From Flavobacterium tructae (GTDB lineage Bacteria > Bacteroidota > Bacteroidia > Flavobacteriales > Flavobacteriaceae), in contig NZ_MUHH01000013.1 of the NCBI RefSeq assembly GCF_002217475.1, positions 1 through 64,000 of the forward strand: a stretch of 64,000 nt of DNA, in the 5' to 3' direction. The notes beneath the pieces are model-generated. The model did not search any database. It was not told where the DNA came from and worked only from the letters and a program-made list of their open reading frames with translations. The position numbers were made by a program, and so were the translations under genes. Within the stretch, counting starts at the first letter, position 1, and each line of letters begins with the position of its first letter. Positions 29,087 to 38,210 of this stretch are shown here, one piece after another.

Positions 29087-32000
29087 ATGAAGAAAACGAT
29101 TGCCCTAGCTGTGCTTTTCTATCTTATACTATTTGCCGTTAAAAGTCAGGCTCAGGTACAGGATCGATACTTCCGTACGATTTCGGTTGATAAAGGCTTG
29201 TCGCAAAGTTCCGTTTTTGCTATTGAACAGGATACTCTGGGTTTTATCTGGATAGGAACTCAGGACGGACTAAATCGTTATGACAGTAAAGGTTTTAAAG
29301 TTTATCGCCCCGTAAGGAATGTCAAAAACAGTTTGCAATCGTACTACATCCGAAGCTTGTTTACCGACCATAAAGGGCAATTATGGGTGGGCGGTAATCA
29401 GGGAATTAGTGTTTACAATTATAGTACCGACAGCTTCACCAATTACAAGCTTCCGCGAACTATTGGCGAATGGTACATCTCGTCGATTACAGAAGACGCT
29501 GCACATAGAATTTGGGCGACCTCGATTACCGGAGAAGTTTTTGTTCTGAACCCTGAAGACCAGAATTTTTCATCCATCCGATTTAATGCTTCTTCGCACG
29601 AAATCAAAAAAATTGCCTACATCGGCGTTTGGCAAAAACAAATAATTCTGGGAACAGATGTTGGTCTGTTTAAACTAAATCCCAACTCACATCAGCTTAC
29701 AAAAATTAATATAGGCCCCAAAAAGCCGTATATCAATGCGGTTTATATCGATGGTAAAAAGCTGTGGGTGGCCACCGAAGGAGCAGGTCTAATTTGCTAC
29801 AATGAAGAAAATGGTCAGACCTCTTCTCTGCTCCACACCGCCGGAACCAAGAGTATTGCAGATAATAACATCAGATGTATTGGAAAAGATACCGAAGGAA
29901 ATATCTGGCTCGGCACTTTTAAAGGACTCACCATTTTTAATCCTAAAACCAACTCTTTCAGTAATTATTACCATCAAATAGCACAGCCTTACACCATCAG
30001 TCAAAACTCTGTTCGCTGTTTCTTTAAAGACAAGCAAAACGGAATCTGGCTGGGAACGTATTACGGAGGCATAAATTACTATCATAAAAACGATATTAAA
30101 TTCAATTTGTTAAGCCAAAACTCCGGAAAACCTTCTTTGAATGATGAGGTAATTGGCGCAATCAAACAAGATTCAAAAGGCAACTTCTGGATTGGAAGCA
30201 ATGACAAAGGCTTGAATTACTGGAACAAAAATGCCAATACCATCAGCTATTTTTCGAACAGTGAGAACAACGCCAACAGCTTAAGTTCGAACAATATCAA
30301 AGCCATCGAATTTGATGCTAACGGGAATGTATTAATTGGTACCCACAATGGTGGATTAAATGTACTCAACCCGAATACAGGTTTTGCACAGCGTTTTCGC
30401 CATGACGAAAACAATCCCAACTCAATTGCAGGCGATTTGGTTTACAGCTTATTGAAAGACTCCAAAGGCCGTATCTGGGTAGGTACACGATCAGGATTGG
30501 ACCAGTTTCATCCGGAAACCAAATCGTTTACGCACCTTCATTTAGACAAAGCCGGAAAACGTCTGGCATCAGATGATATTACTTTTCTTTTTGAGGACAG
30601 CAAACACCGAATCTGGATTGGAACGACTAATGGAGTCACGCTTTTTTATCCGGACACTAATCTGTTTGCCACTATCGGTCGAGGCAAATTAAGCGATGAT
30701 ATCATAAATTGCATAACCGAAGATCCAAAACACCGAATCTGGATTGGTACCCGTGAAGGATTACGGTTGTACGATGAAACTCAGGAGTCCTTCAAAAATA
30801 GTAAAGCCCGAAAAGATTTTGTTAAAGAAAACATTTACGGTATCCTTCCGGACGATGAAGGAAATTTATGGATTTCGACCAACGGTGGCTTAATCAAATT
30901 TAATCCCGACAAAGGTTCTGTACAGGCTTTTGACGAAAGTGATGGTCTGCAGAACAAACAATTTAACGATTATGCCTTTTGCAAAGCCAAAGATGGTATG
31001 CTGCTTTTCGGCGGAATCAAAGGACTTTCCTATTTCTATCCTACGATTGTAAAACAGCAGCCGCTTCCTTTAAAATTAAGTTTTACAGCTTTAGAAGTAC
31101 TAAACAAAACGGTTGCTGCCGGAGATGATACCGACATACTCGAAGGACATATTGACCAAACCGGCGAATTAGAAATTGGACCTGAATACAAACAGTTCAG
31201 CATCTTCTTTAATACGTTTAATTATATTTCTTCCAATCGGACTTATTACTATTACAAACTGGAAGGAATCGACAAAGACTGGCAGCGAACAGATGAGCTT
31301 AAAGTAAGTTACAGCAACTTATCTGCAGGAAACTACAACTTCCAGATCAAAGCCGTTGGACCAAACGGAGAAATGAGTGCTGTTCGAAACTTAAAAGTTA
31401 TTATACTTCCGCCCTGGTATAAAACCATCTGGTTTTCATTGTTATTACTTGCCATCATTGGTACCGCAGCCTATATTGGTTTTAAAATTATAAAAGAAAG
31501 AATAAAAGCCGTTCAGCAATTAAAATTGGAACGCATCGATAAAGAACGCGTAAACTATATCAATCAGGTTAAAATGGATTTCTTTACCAATGTTTCTCAC
31601 GAACTAAGAACTCCTTTAACCCTGATCTTAGCACCTCTGGAAGAACTTTTAAAAATGCCGTTTACCGATAAAGTTTCCAAAAAGAAACATGAATTAATGT
31701 TTATCAATGCCAAAAGGCTCTATAATTTGGTCGATCAGCTTTTTGAGTTTCGTAAAACCGAAATGGGCACGCGACAATTAAAAGTAGGCAAAGGCGATAT
31801 TGTAAGTTTCACGCAGGAGATTTTTGAGTCTTTTAAACCGCTTTCAGAGAAAAACAGCATTCACTATACCTATCATTCTGAAGAGCCACAATTGTCATTT
31901 TATTTTGACAAAGATGCTATGGAAAAAATCCTCTTCAATCTTTTATCCAATGCTTTTAAATATACTAAAACCGGGCAAAGTATTGCTGTCACACTAGTAC

Positions 32001-33130
32001 AGAAAAAAGATACGGTACAAATAAAAGTCGCTGACACGGGAGTCGGAATTAGTACGGAAGATTTATCAAAAGTTTTCGACCGTTTCTATCAGGTAAACAA
32101 TCGCGAAATGAATTTGGGTTCCGGTGTTGGTTTGGCCTTTACCAAACGTCTGGTCGAATTGCATCATGGTGACATTACTGCCGAAAGTAAAATGCAGGAA
32201 GGAAGCAGTTTTACTGTTACCATTCCAATTTCAGATGCTGTTTATAATAACGATCAGCATGTGGAAGAATCTGCTTATGACCTTGCAATCCTATCCGACA
32301 ACGACCTTGAAAATGAAGATGCTTTACTGCCGGAAGAAAACGAAATCATCGAAAAAAATCAACCTGTTAAGCTTTTGATCGTCGACGACAACAAAGAGAT
32401 TTTAGATTATCTACAGGATTATTTCAGTAAAATATACGAGGTCACCGTAGCTCATAACGGACAAATGGCATTGGAACTTCTGGAAATCCAGCCTTATGAC
32501 CTGATCATCAGCGACGTGATGATGCCCGAACTGGATGGTTTACACTTTTGCAAACGCGTCAAACAAAACATTAATACTTCGCACATTCCGTTGATGCTTT
32601 TAACGGCAAGAACCGAAACCAGCCAGCAGATAAAAGGGCTCGAAATGGGTGCCGATGATTATATTACCAAACCATTTTCGACACCTTTACTGGCAGCGAA
32701 AATCACCAATCTGTTACGCTCCCGAAAAAGACTGAAAGAATATTATGCGGTTGGAAAAGAAATGGTTCCGGAAAATATTGCTTTTAATACACTGGATGAG
32801 GAGTTTCTAAAACAGGCCATTCGCATCGTTGAAGATCATTTGGCTAATTCTGAATTTTCAGTAGATCAGTTTAGCAGAGAAATTGGCATGAGCCGATCGA
32901 ATCTGTATTTAAAACTAAAAGCCATTACCGGAGAATCGGCTATGGATTTTATCAAACGAATCCGATTTAAAAAAGCGGTCGAATTGATGCAGAGCAAACG
33001 CTATACGATTGCACAAATCACTTATATGTGCGGCTTCAACTCGCCTTCTTATTTTTCAACAGCCTTTAAACAGCATTATGGCTGTATGCCAAGTGAGTAC
33101 TTAGCAAAAATTGACGATACAAAAGAATAA
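29087..33130 (+). CDS. Hybrid two-component system regulator (HTCS)
   Basis: The 1347-residue one-protein sensor-regulator controls polysaccharide loci in Bacteroidota. Order: signal peptide; two periplasmic beta-propellers built of repeated GLIWIGTQDGLNRYD-like blades (about 30-680); a Y_Y_Y domain (about 700-780); a membrane helix (WFSLLLLAIIGTAAYIGFKI); histidine kinase with His838 in NVSHELRTPLT and ATP-binding DTGVGI; a receiver with Asp1143 in LIISDVMMPELDG; and a C-terminal AraC DNA-binding domain (FSREIGMSRSNLYLKLKAIT). Known relatives bind a lyase- or hydrolase-produced oligosaccharide in the periplasm. Here unsaturated heparin-derived oligosaccharides are the probable cue and susCD and the lyase genes the targets. 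Confidence 0.95.
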   Translation: MKKTIALAVLFYLILFAVKSQAQVQDRYFRTISVDKGLSQSSVFAIEQDTLGFIWIGTQDGLNRYDSKGFKVYRPVRNVKNSLQSYYIRSLFTDHKGQLWVGGNQGISVYNYSTDSFTNYKLPRTIGEWYISSITEDAAHRIWATSITGEVFVLNPEDQNFSSIRFNASSHEIKKIAYIGVWQKQIILGTDVGLFKLNPNSHQLTKINIGPKKPYINAVYIDGKKLWVATEGAGLICYNEENGQTSSLLHTAGTKSIADNNIRCIGKDTEGNIWLGTFKGLTIFNPKTNSFSNYYHQIAQPYTISQNSVRCFFKDKQNGIWLGTYYGGINYYHKNDIKFNLLSQNSGKPSLNDEVIGAIKQDSKGNFWIGSNDKGLNYWNKNANTISYFSNSENNANSLSSNNIKAIEFDANGNVLIGTHNGGLNVLNPNTGFAQRFRHDENNPNSIAGDLVYSLLKDSKGRIWVGTRSGLDQFHPETKSFTHLHLDKAGKRLASDDITFLFEDSKHRIWIGTTNGVTLFYPDTNLFATIGRGKLSDDIINCITEDPKHRIWIGTREGLRLYDETQESFKNSKARKDFVKENIYGILPDDEGNLWISTNGGLIKFNPDKGSVQAFDESDGLQNKQFNDYAFCKAKDGMLLFGGIKGLSYFYPTIVKQQPLPLKLSFTALEVLNKTVAAGDDTDILEGHIDQTGELEIGPEYKQFSIFFNTFNYISSNRTYYYYKLEGIDKDWQRTDELKVSYSNLSAGNYNFQIKAVGPNGEMSAVRNLKVIILPPWYKTIWFSLLLLAIIGTAAYIGFKIIKERIKAVQQLKLERIDKERVNYINQVKMDFFTNVSHELRTPLTLILAPLEELLKMPFTDKVSKKKHELMFINAKRLYNLVDQLFEFRKTEMGTRQLKVGKGDIVSFTQEIFESFKPLSEKNSIHYTYHSEEPQLSFYFDKDAMEKILFNLLSNAFKYTKTGQSIAVTLVQKKDTVQIKVADTGVGISTEDLSKVFDRFYQVNNREMNLGSGVGLAFTKRLVELHHGDITAESKMQEGSSFTVTIPISDAVYNNDQHVEESAYDLAILSDNDLENEDALLPEENEIIEKNQPVKLLIVDDNKEILDYLQDYFSKIYEVTVAHNGQMALELLEIQPYDLIISDVMMPELDGLHFCKRVKQNINTSHIPLMLLTARTETSQQIKGLEMGADDYITKPFSTPLLAAKITNLLRSRKRLKEYYAVGKEMVPENIAFNTLDEEFLKQAIRIVEDHLANSEFSVDQFSREIGMSRSNLYLKLKAITGESAMDFIKRIRFKKAVELMQSKRYTIAQITYMCGFNSPSYFSTAFKQHYGCMPSEYLAKIDDTKE

Positions 33131-33363
33131 TTTAAACGACACAAACTACTATAAATGCAAAAAGAAAAAACAATACCTTAAAAATCCTGATGCTATTGCA
33201 TTAGAAATCCTTTAAGCCACCCCGAATTTCAATTTTAGAAATCAGAATCTCGTTCAGATGAAACTTTCATTTTAGAACGGGAACGCCAAAACTATGTCTT
33301 AACGGAACTGTTTTATTGAAAAAAAACAATCCCAAATCAACGTTTAAAAATTAAATCCCCTTT

Positions 33364-34494
33364 ATGAAAATAATGAAACTCCTCTTACTACTGATTCTAG
33401 TTTCACCGATTACTACAATTGCGCAAACAAAAGCAACAGTAACCGTTCACAATAATTCGATCATAGACCGCAAAGAAACGGTTGTAGCCATACCCTGGAA
33501 ATCGGTACTTTCCTCCTATCCGCAAATTGACACAGCTAACTTTGTCGTATTGAATACCCTCACCAAAAAACAAATTCCGTTTCAGTTAGAACATCGCGGA
33601 AATACTGCCGTTCAAAATCTACTGGTACAAATTGATCTAAAAGCAAAAGCAATTCTGAATCTTTCCATTCAAAAAGGAAAACCGGCACCTTTTGCTGTCA
33701 AAACCTATGCACGTTATGTGCCGGAACGTCTGGATGATTTTGCCTGGGAAAATGATAAAATTGCCTTCCGTGCCTATGGAAAGGCTCTTGAAAAAACTGA
33801 AGGTGACGCTTACGGTTATGATGTTTGGGTAAAACGAACCGATAAACTCGTCTTAAACGATCGCTACAAACGCAACGATTATCATATCGATCATGGCGAC
33901 GGATTGGATTATTATCACGTAGGACACACTTTAGGTGCAGGAAATATGACTCCGTACGTAAAAGATACCATTCGATATTCCGGTAATTACCACCAATGGA
34001 AAATTTTAGACAATGGACCTCTCCGTACCACTTTTCAACTGACATATGACCTCTGGAATGCCGGTGGAATACCCGTTAAAGCCACAAAAATCATTTCTAT
34101 AGATGCCGGTTCACAGCTCAACCGAATGGAGAATATTTACACGTTTGATGATAAAAATCCACTGCCAGTAGTTGTTGGAATTATTAGAAGGGAAAAAGCC
34201 GGAGTTCTTTCTTTAAACGAACAACAAGGTATTATGGGGTATTGGGAACCTACTTTTGATAAAGAAGGCACTACCGGAGTTGGTTCCATATTAACAACTC
34301 CGGCAAATGCCATGTGGGTAAACAAAGAACAATTACTCACCAAAACCACTGTCAGAAATAATGAACCTCTTGTTTATTATACTGGTGCAGCCTGGGACAA
34401 AGCCGGAAAAATTACTTCGGCCAGACAATGGTTCAATTACCTCGATCATTTTAATGAAGAGCTTAAAAACCCTTTAACAATCAGTGTAAAATAG
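33364..34494 (+). CDS. DUF4861 domain protein
   Basis: The 376-residue exported protein (signal peptide to IAQ) resembles the DUF4861 family. It has an early beta-rich segment (KATVTVHNNSIIDRKETVVA) and the conserved KRTDKLVLNDRYKRNDYH, DHGDGLDYYHVGHTLGAG and GIIRREKAGVL blocks. I know of no established activity that I can attach safely; the family often occurs in loci for uronic-acid polysaccharides. Rich His/Asp/Tyr content in DYHIDHGDGLDYYHVG suggests an active or metal site. Its 3' end, from 34437, is duplicated downstream in the 324-bp tandem repeat. A 233-base gap separates it from the HTCS gene, and kduD follows. Confidence 0.75.
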   Translation: MKIMKLLLLLILVSPITTIAQTKATVTVHNNSIIDRKETVVAIPWKSVLSSYPQIDTANFVVLNTLTKKQIPFQLEHRGNTAVQNLLVQIDLKAKAILNLSIQKGKPAPFAVKTYARYVPERLDDFAWENDKIAFRAYGKALEKTEGDAYGYDVWVKRTDKLVLNDRYKRNDYHIDHGDGLDYYHVGHTLGAGNMTPYVKDTIRYSGNYHQWKILDNGPLRTTFQLTYDLWNAGGIPVKATKIISIDAGSQLNRMENIYTFDDKNPLPVVVGIIRREKAGVLSLNEQQGIMGYWEPTFDKEGTTGVGSILTTPANAMWVNKEQLLTKTTVRNNEPLVYYTGAAWDKAGKITSARQWFNYLDHFNEELKNPLTISVK

Positions 34495-34760
34495 CAGTAA
34501 AACGAAGTCATAATTCATAGCGTGCATCTTTTATAGCCACAGATTCGAATGATTTTATGGATTAACTCCTCTAATCGGCGAACCTGTTGCAGAAACTTTC
34601 AAAATATTAAATCTCTTTAATCGGTGAAATCTGTGACAGATATTTTAAAGTGATGAATGTGCTAAAAATAAAGGCCTTCAACGAAATAAAAACAAATTAA
34701 AATTACTAACAACCCAAAACAAACAAAAAATGCCAATTAACTTATTTGATTTAACGGGAA
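34437..34760. repeat. 324-bp tandem duplication, copy 1 (includes a truncated kduD start)
   Basis: This copy runs from the last codons of the DUF4861 gene (TACCTCGATCATTTT) through the intergenic region to a start codon at 34730 followed by PINLFDLTG, which matches the KduD N-terminus. It then runs into the second copy and stops at 34766-34768 (13 codons). By eye it is about 94% identical to 34761-35083, with one single-base length difference. It also contains a CCACAGATT...AATCTGTG inverted repeat. Confidence 0.92.
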
Positions 34761-35083
34761 TTACCTGAATCATTTTAATGAAGAGCTTAAAACCCCTTTA
34801 ACGATCAGTGTAAAATAGCAGTAAAACGAAATCATAATTCATAGCGTGCATTTTTTATAGCCACAGATTCGAATGATTTTATGGATTAACTCCTCTAATC
34901 GGCGAACCTGTTGCAGAAACTTTCAAAATATTAAATCCCTTTAATCGGTGTAATCTGTGGCAGATATTTTAAAGTGATGAATGTGTTAAAAATAAATGCC
35001 GCCAATGAAATAAAAACAAATTAAAATTACTAATAACCAAAAACAAACAAAAATGTCAATTAACTTATTTGATTTAACGGGAA
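34761..35083. repeat. 324-bp tandem duplication, copy 2 (includes a truncated DUF4861 end)
   Basis: This copy starts mid-gene with the DUF4861 C-terminus (YLNHFNEELKTPLTISVK and stop), still in an open frame, and ends inside the true kduD gene at the codons for the NLFDLTG segment. It is a fused remnant with no start of its own. The promoter or leader of kduD lies in the duplicated DNA, so it may be present twice. Confidence 0.92.
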
Positions 35084-35847
35084 AAACAGCACTCATTACA
35101 GGAGGCGTTCATGGTTTAGGAATGGCAATGGCCAAAGGACTGGGACACGCAGGAGCAAAAATTGTAGTAAACGATCATTCCTCACAACAAGCAGTTGATG
35201 ATGCAATTGCTGAATACAAATCAGTAGGAATTGAGGCTTTCGGATACCTGTTTGATGTAACAGACGAAGCTGCCGTAATTACAGCCATCAGCAAAATAGA
35301 GGCCGAAGTGGGACCGATCGATATTTTAATCAACAATGCCGGAATTATCAAAAGAACCCCAATCATAGAAATGGAAGTTGCAGACTTTGAAGCGGTAGTA
35401 AAAGTAGATCTGACCGGTCCTTTTATTGTTTCAAAAAATGTGGCAAAAGGTATGATCACACGCGGAGGAGGAAAAATCATCAACATGTGTTCAATGATGA
35501 GCGAACTGGGAAGAGACTCTGTAAGCGCTTACGCTTCTGCAAAAGGCGGACTTAAAATGCTGACCAAAAATATGGCCACCGAGTGGGCTAAATTTAATAT
35601 TCAGACCAACGGAATTGGACCGGGCTATTTCGCCACTAGCCAAACAGCACCTATCAGAGTAAACGGACATCCATTTAATGAATTTATTATGGGAAGAACT
35701 CCCGCAGGTCGTTGGGGAGATCCGGACGATTTACAGGGAGCCGCCATCTTTTTGAGCTCAAAAGCAAGTGATTTTGTAAACGGACATATCGTGTATGTTG
35801 ACGGCGGAATATTGGCAACAATAGGAAAACCTTCAAACGAAGACTAA
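35053..35847 (+). CDS. kduD: SDR oxidoreductase, KduD-like (2-dehydro-3-deoxygluconate dehydrogenase)
   Basis: The 264-residue cytoplasmic short-chain dehydrogenase has the cofactor motif TGGVHGLG at residues 16-23, the NNAG strand, catalytic Ser/Tyr/Lys in CSMMSELG and SAYASAKGG, and the IVYVDGG C-terminal block. In glycosaminoglycan and pectin pathways KduD reduces the 2,5-diketo acid from opened unsaturated uronate to 2-keto-3-deoxygluconate, which fits GH88 and lyases upstream. Bacteroidota homologues are often labelled gluconate 5-dehydrogenase, so substrate is inferred. KduI is absent from the window. The 5' end lies in the 324-bp duplication, and nagB follows after 46 bases. Confidence 0.82.
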   Translation: MSINLFDLTGKTALITGGVHGLGMAMAKGLGHAGAKIVVNDHSSQQAVDDAIAEYKSVGIEAFGYLFDVTDEAAVITAISKIEAEVGPIDILINNAGIIKRTPIIEMEVADFEAVVKVDLTGPFIVSKNVAKGMITRGGGKIINMCSMMSELGRDSVSAYASAKGGLKMLTKNMATEWAKFNIQTNGIGPGYFATSQTAPIRVNGHPFNEFIMGRTPAGRWGDPDDLQGAAIFLSSKASDFVNGHIVYVDGGILATIGKPSNED

Positions 35848-35893
35848 TACTTTCCTTTTGGATACTATCTTAAAAGGTCAAAACTAAACTAAA

Positions 35894-37822
35894 ATGATAA
35901 AAAGTAACATTGATAAAGCAACGGGCTTCGAAAAGCGATTTGAAAACATCGATACAGTTGTTTTTGAAAATTCAACCGAAGCCTCTAAAGCAGTCGCTCA
36001 GCAAATTGCGGCACTTATTCAATCCAAACAAAAAAACAACAAATCTTGTGTATTAGGCTTGGCAACCGGCTCTTCACCAAAAGGGTTGTATACCGAACTG
36101 GTTCGTTTGCACAAAGAAGAAGGCTTAAGTTTCAAAAACGTAATTACTTTCAACCTCGACGAATACTATCCGATGGAACCGGATTCTGTTAACAGTTATG
36201 TTCGATTTATGAAAGAACTGTTATTGAACCAGATAGACATCTTACCCGAAAACTACCACATTCCCAACGGAAAACTATCCAAGGAAGAAATTGCTGATTA
36301 CTGTCACGAGTATGAAGCTAAAATTGAAGCTTTGGGCGGAATCGATTTGCAAATTCTCGGAATCGGCGGAAACGGTCATATTGGATTTAACGAATCGGGA
36401 TCGCTACAAAACTCAAAAACGCGTTTAGTGGCTTTAGATCACATTACCAGAGTAGCAGCCAGCGGGGACTTTTCCGGTCTTAGCAACACGCCAAGAACCG
36501 CCATTACACTTGGAGTAAAAAAAATAATGGAAGCCAAGCAGGTCATTCTAATGGCCTGGGGAGAAGGAAAATCCAATATCATTAAAAAATCGGTTGAAGG
36601 AGAAGTGACCAATCAAATTCCCGCTTCGTTTTTACAGGAACACAACCAGGTTGTTTTTGTACTGGACAAAGAAGCATCCTCAAAACTAACGCGTATCAAC
36701 AGACCCTGGCTGGTTGAAAAAATCATCTGGACCGATAAACTGATTCGAAAAGCGGTTTTAGGACTGGCGCTCGAATTAAAGAAACCAATTTTGATGCTTA
36801 CCGATGCCGACTATATTGAAAACGGGATGAGCGATTTACTGGCCGATTCAGGTCCGGCATACGACATTAACATCAGGATTTTCAACAAACTTCAGAATAC
36901 TATCACGGGTTGGCCCGGAGGTAAACCAAATGCTGACGATACAAATCGCCCGGAAAGAGCAGAACCAGTGCGAAAAAAAGTATTGCTTTTTAGTCCGCAT
37001 CCAGACGATGATATTATCAGTATGGGCGGAACTTTTATGCGCTTACAGGAACAGGGACACGAGGTACACGTGGCCTATCAAACCTCCGGAAATATTGCCG
37101 TTGCCGATGATGAAGCCTTGAGATTTGCCAAATTTGTCTGTGATTACAATGGCAAATTTAAAATACAAAGTATCGAAGCTGAAACCATCTGCAAAAAAGC
37201 GGAACACTTTTTAAAAAACAAAAAAGCCAGTGAAATTGATATTCCGGAAGTTCGCTATTTAAAAGGATTGATCCGAAAAGGAGAAGCACGTGCCACCAGT
37301 CAATTTGTAGGTTTACCGGAAGAACAGATTCATTTTATGGAACTTCCTTTTTACGAAACCGGAGCGATTGAAAAAAAGCCTTTGGGCAGTGAGGATATCC
37401 AACTGACTATGGATTTAATTGAAAAAATCAAACCGCATCAAATCTATGCAGCAGGAGATTTAGCCGATCCGCACGGAACGCACAAAGTATGTCTGGATGC
37501 GATCTTTGAAGCTGTAAAAACACTAAAGCCAAAACCTTTTATGAACGATTGCTGGGTGTGGCTCTACCGAGGTGCCTGGCAGGAATGGGGAATCGATGAG
37601 GTTGAAATGGCCGTACCAATGAGTCCCGATCAGGTATTGGCAAAACGCCACGGAATTTTCAAACATCAGTCGCAAAAAGACGGTGTTGTTTTTCAGGGTA
37701 CCGATGCCAGAGAATTTTGGCAAAGAGCCGAAGACCGAAACAGCGAAACAGCCCAATTGTACAATCAGTTAGGTTTGTCACGTTACGCCGCAATGGAAGC
37801 CTTCGTACGCTGGGAATTTTAG
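35894..37822 (+). CDS. nagB: Glucosamine-6-phosphate deaminase fused to a PIG-L-type deacetylase
   Basis: The 642-residue fusion is more than twice the length of a standard NagB. Residues about 10-270 are a NagB isomerase/deaminase domain (GLATGSSPKGLY, TFNLDEYYPM, GIGGNGHIGFNESG), converting GlcN-6-P to fructose-6-P and ammonia. From about 360 a PIG-L/LmbE-type domain begins with the zinc motif SPHPDDDIISMGG (His369) and has the later DPHGTHKVC metal ligands, typical of N-acetylglucosaminyl deacetylases. Similar fusions are known in Bacteroidota. A separate nagA exists at 43067, so the second domain may deacetylate a different amino sugar. It closes the glycosaminoglycan locus and would feed amino-sugar units to glycolysis. 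Confidence 0.88.
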   Translation: MIKSNIDKATGFEKRFENIDTVVFENSTEASKAVAQQIAALIQSKQKNNKSCVLGLATGSSPKGLYTELVRLHKEEGLSFKNVITFNLDEYYPMEPDSVNSYVRFMKELLLNQIDILPENYHIPNGKLSKEEIADYCHEYEAKIEALGGIDLQILGIGGNGHIGFNESGSLQNSKTRLVALDHITRVAASGDFSGLSNTPRTAITLGVKKIMEAKQVILMAWGEGKSNIIKKSVEGEVTNQIPASFLQEHNQVVFVLDKEASSKLTRINRPWLVEKIIWTDKLIRKAVLGLALELKKPILMLTDADYIENGMSDLLADSGPAYDINIRIFNKLQNTITGWPGGKPNADDTNRPERAEPVRKKVLLFSPHPDDDIISMGGTFMRLQEQGHEVHVAYQTSGNIAVADDEALRFAKFVCDYNGKFKIQSIEAETICKKAEHFLKNKKASEIDIPEVRYLKGLIRKGEARATSQFVGLPEEQIHFMELPFYETGAIEKKPLGSEDIQLTMDLIEKIKPHQIYAAGDLADPHGTHKVCLDAIFEAVKTLKPKPFMNDCWVWLYRGAWQEWGIDEVEMAVPMSPDQVLAKRHGIFKHQSQKDGVVFQGTDAREFWQRAEDRNSETAQLYNQLGLSRYAAMEAFVRWEF

Positions 37823-37962
37823 CTTACTAATTCAAATCATACCTTTATTTTGTTCAAAAATGGATCGATTATAAAATCGTCCATTTAAAAAGAAGCCTTC
37901 TCAAATTATTTTTTTGGGGAGGTTTTTTTGTTTTTCAGAAATACGGATCCTTTTAATAGATT

Positions 37963-38149
37963 CCATTCCTACGGAATTCAATTGTTGTGCTATTGATTTA
38001 TTTTTGGATGGATTAAAATCCATCCCTACAATATTGGTCGAGCCAATGGCTCTCGCCCTAAAGTTCCGGAGGAACGAACGATATTGTAACAACGGATTTT
38101 AATCCGTTGAATAAAATGATAGCACAACAATTGAATTCCGTAGGAATGG
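37963..38149. mobile_element. MITE-like element 2 with perfect 31-bp terminal inverted repeats
   Basis: The ends 37963-37993 (CCATTCCTACGGAATTCAAT then TGTTGTGCTAT) and 38119-38149 are perfect reverse complements. Inside are the same nested arms as element 1 (GGATTAAAATCCATCCCTAC / GTAACAACGGATTTTAATCC) and a central GTTCCGGAGGAAC palindrome. It sits 62 bases upstream of an AraC-type regulator gene and could influence its transcription or act as the terminator of nagB. It has no ORF. Confidence 0.75.
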
Positions 38150-38210
38150 TACATATTAAAAATAATTGGTAACTTTTCAGACAATTTCGAGTCAAACCTA
38201 TTAAAAACCA

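Noticed and set aside
34437..35083. Interpreting the 324-bp tandem repeat as an insertion sequence or attachment-site duplication
   Set aside because: It contains only pieces of the two flanking genes and their spacer, with no recombinase, inverted ends or tRNA nearby, so a duplication/deletion event explains it better.
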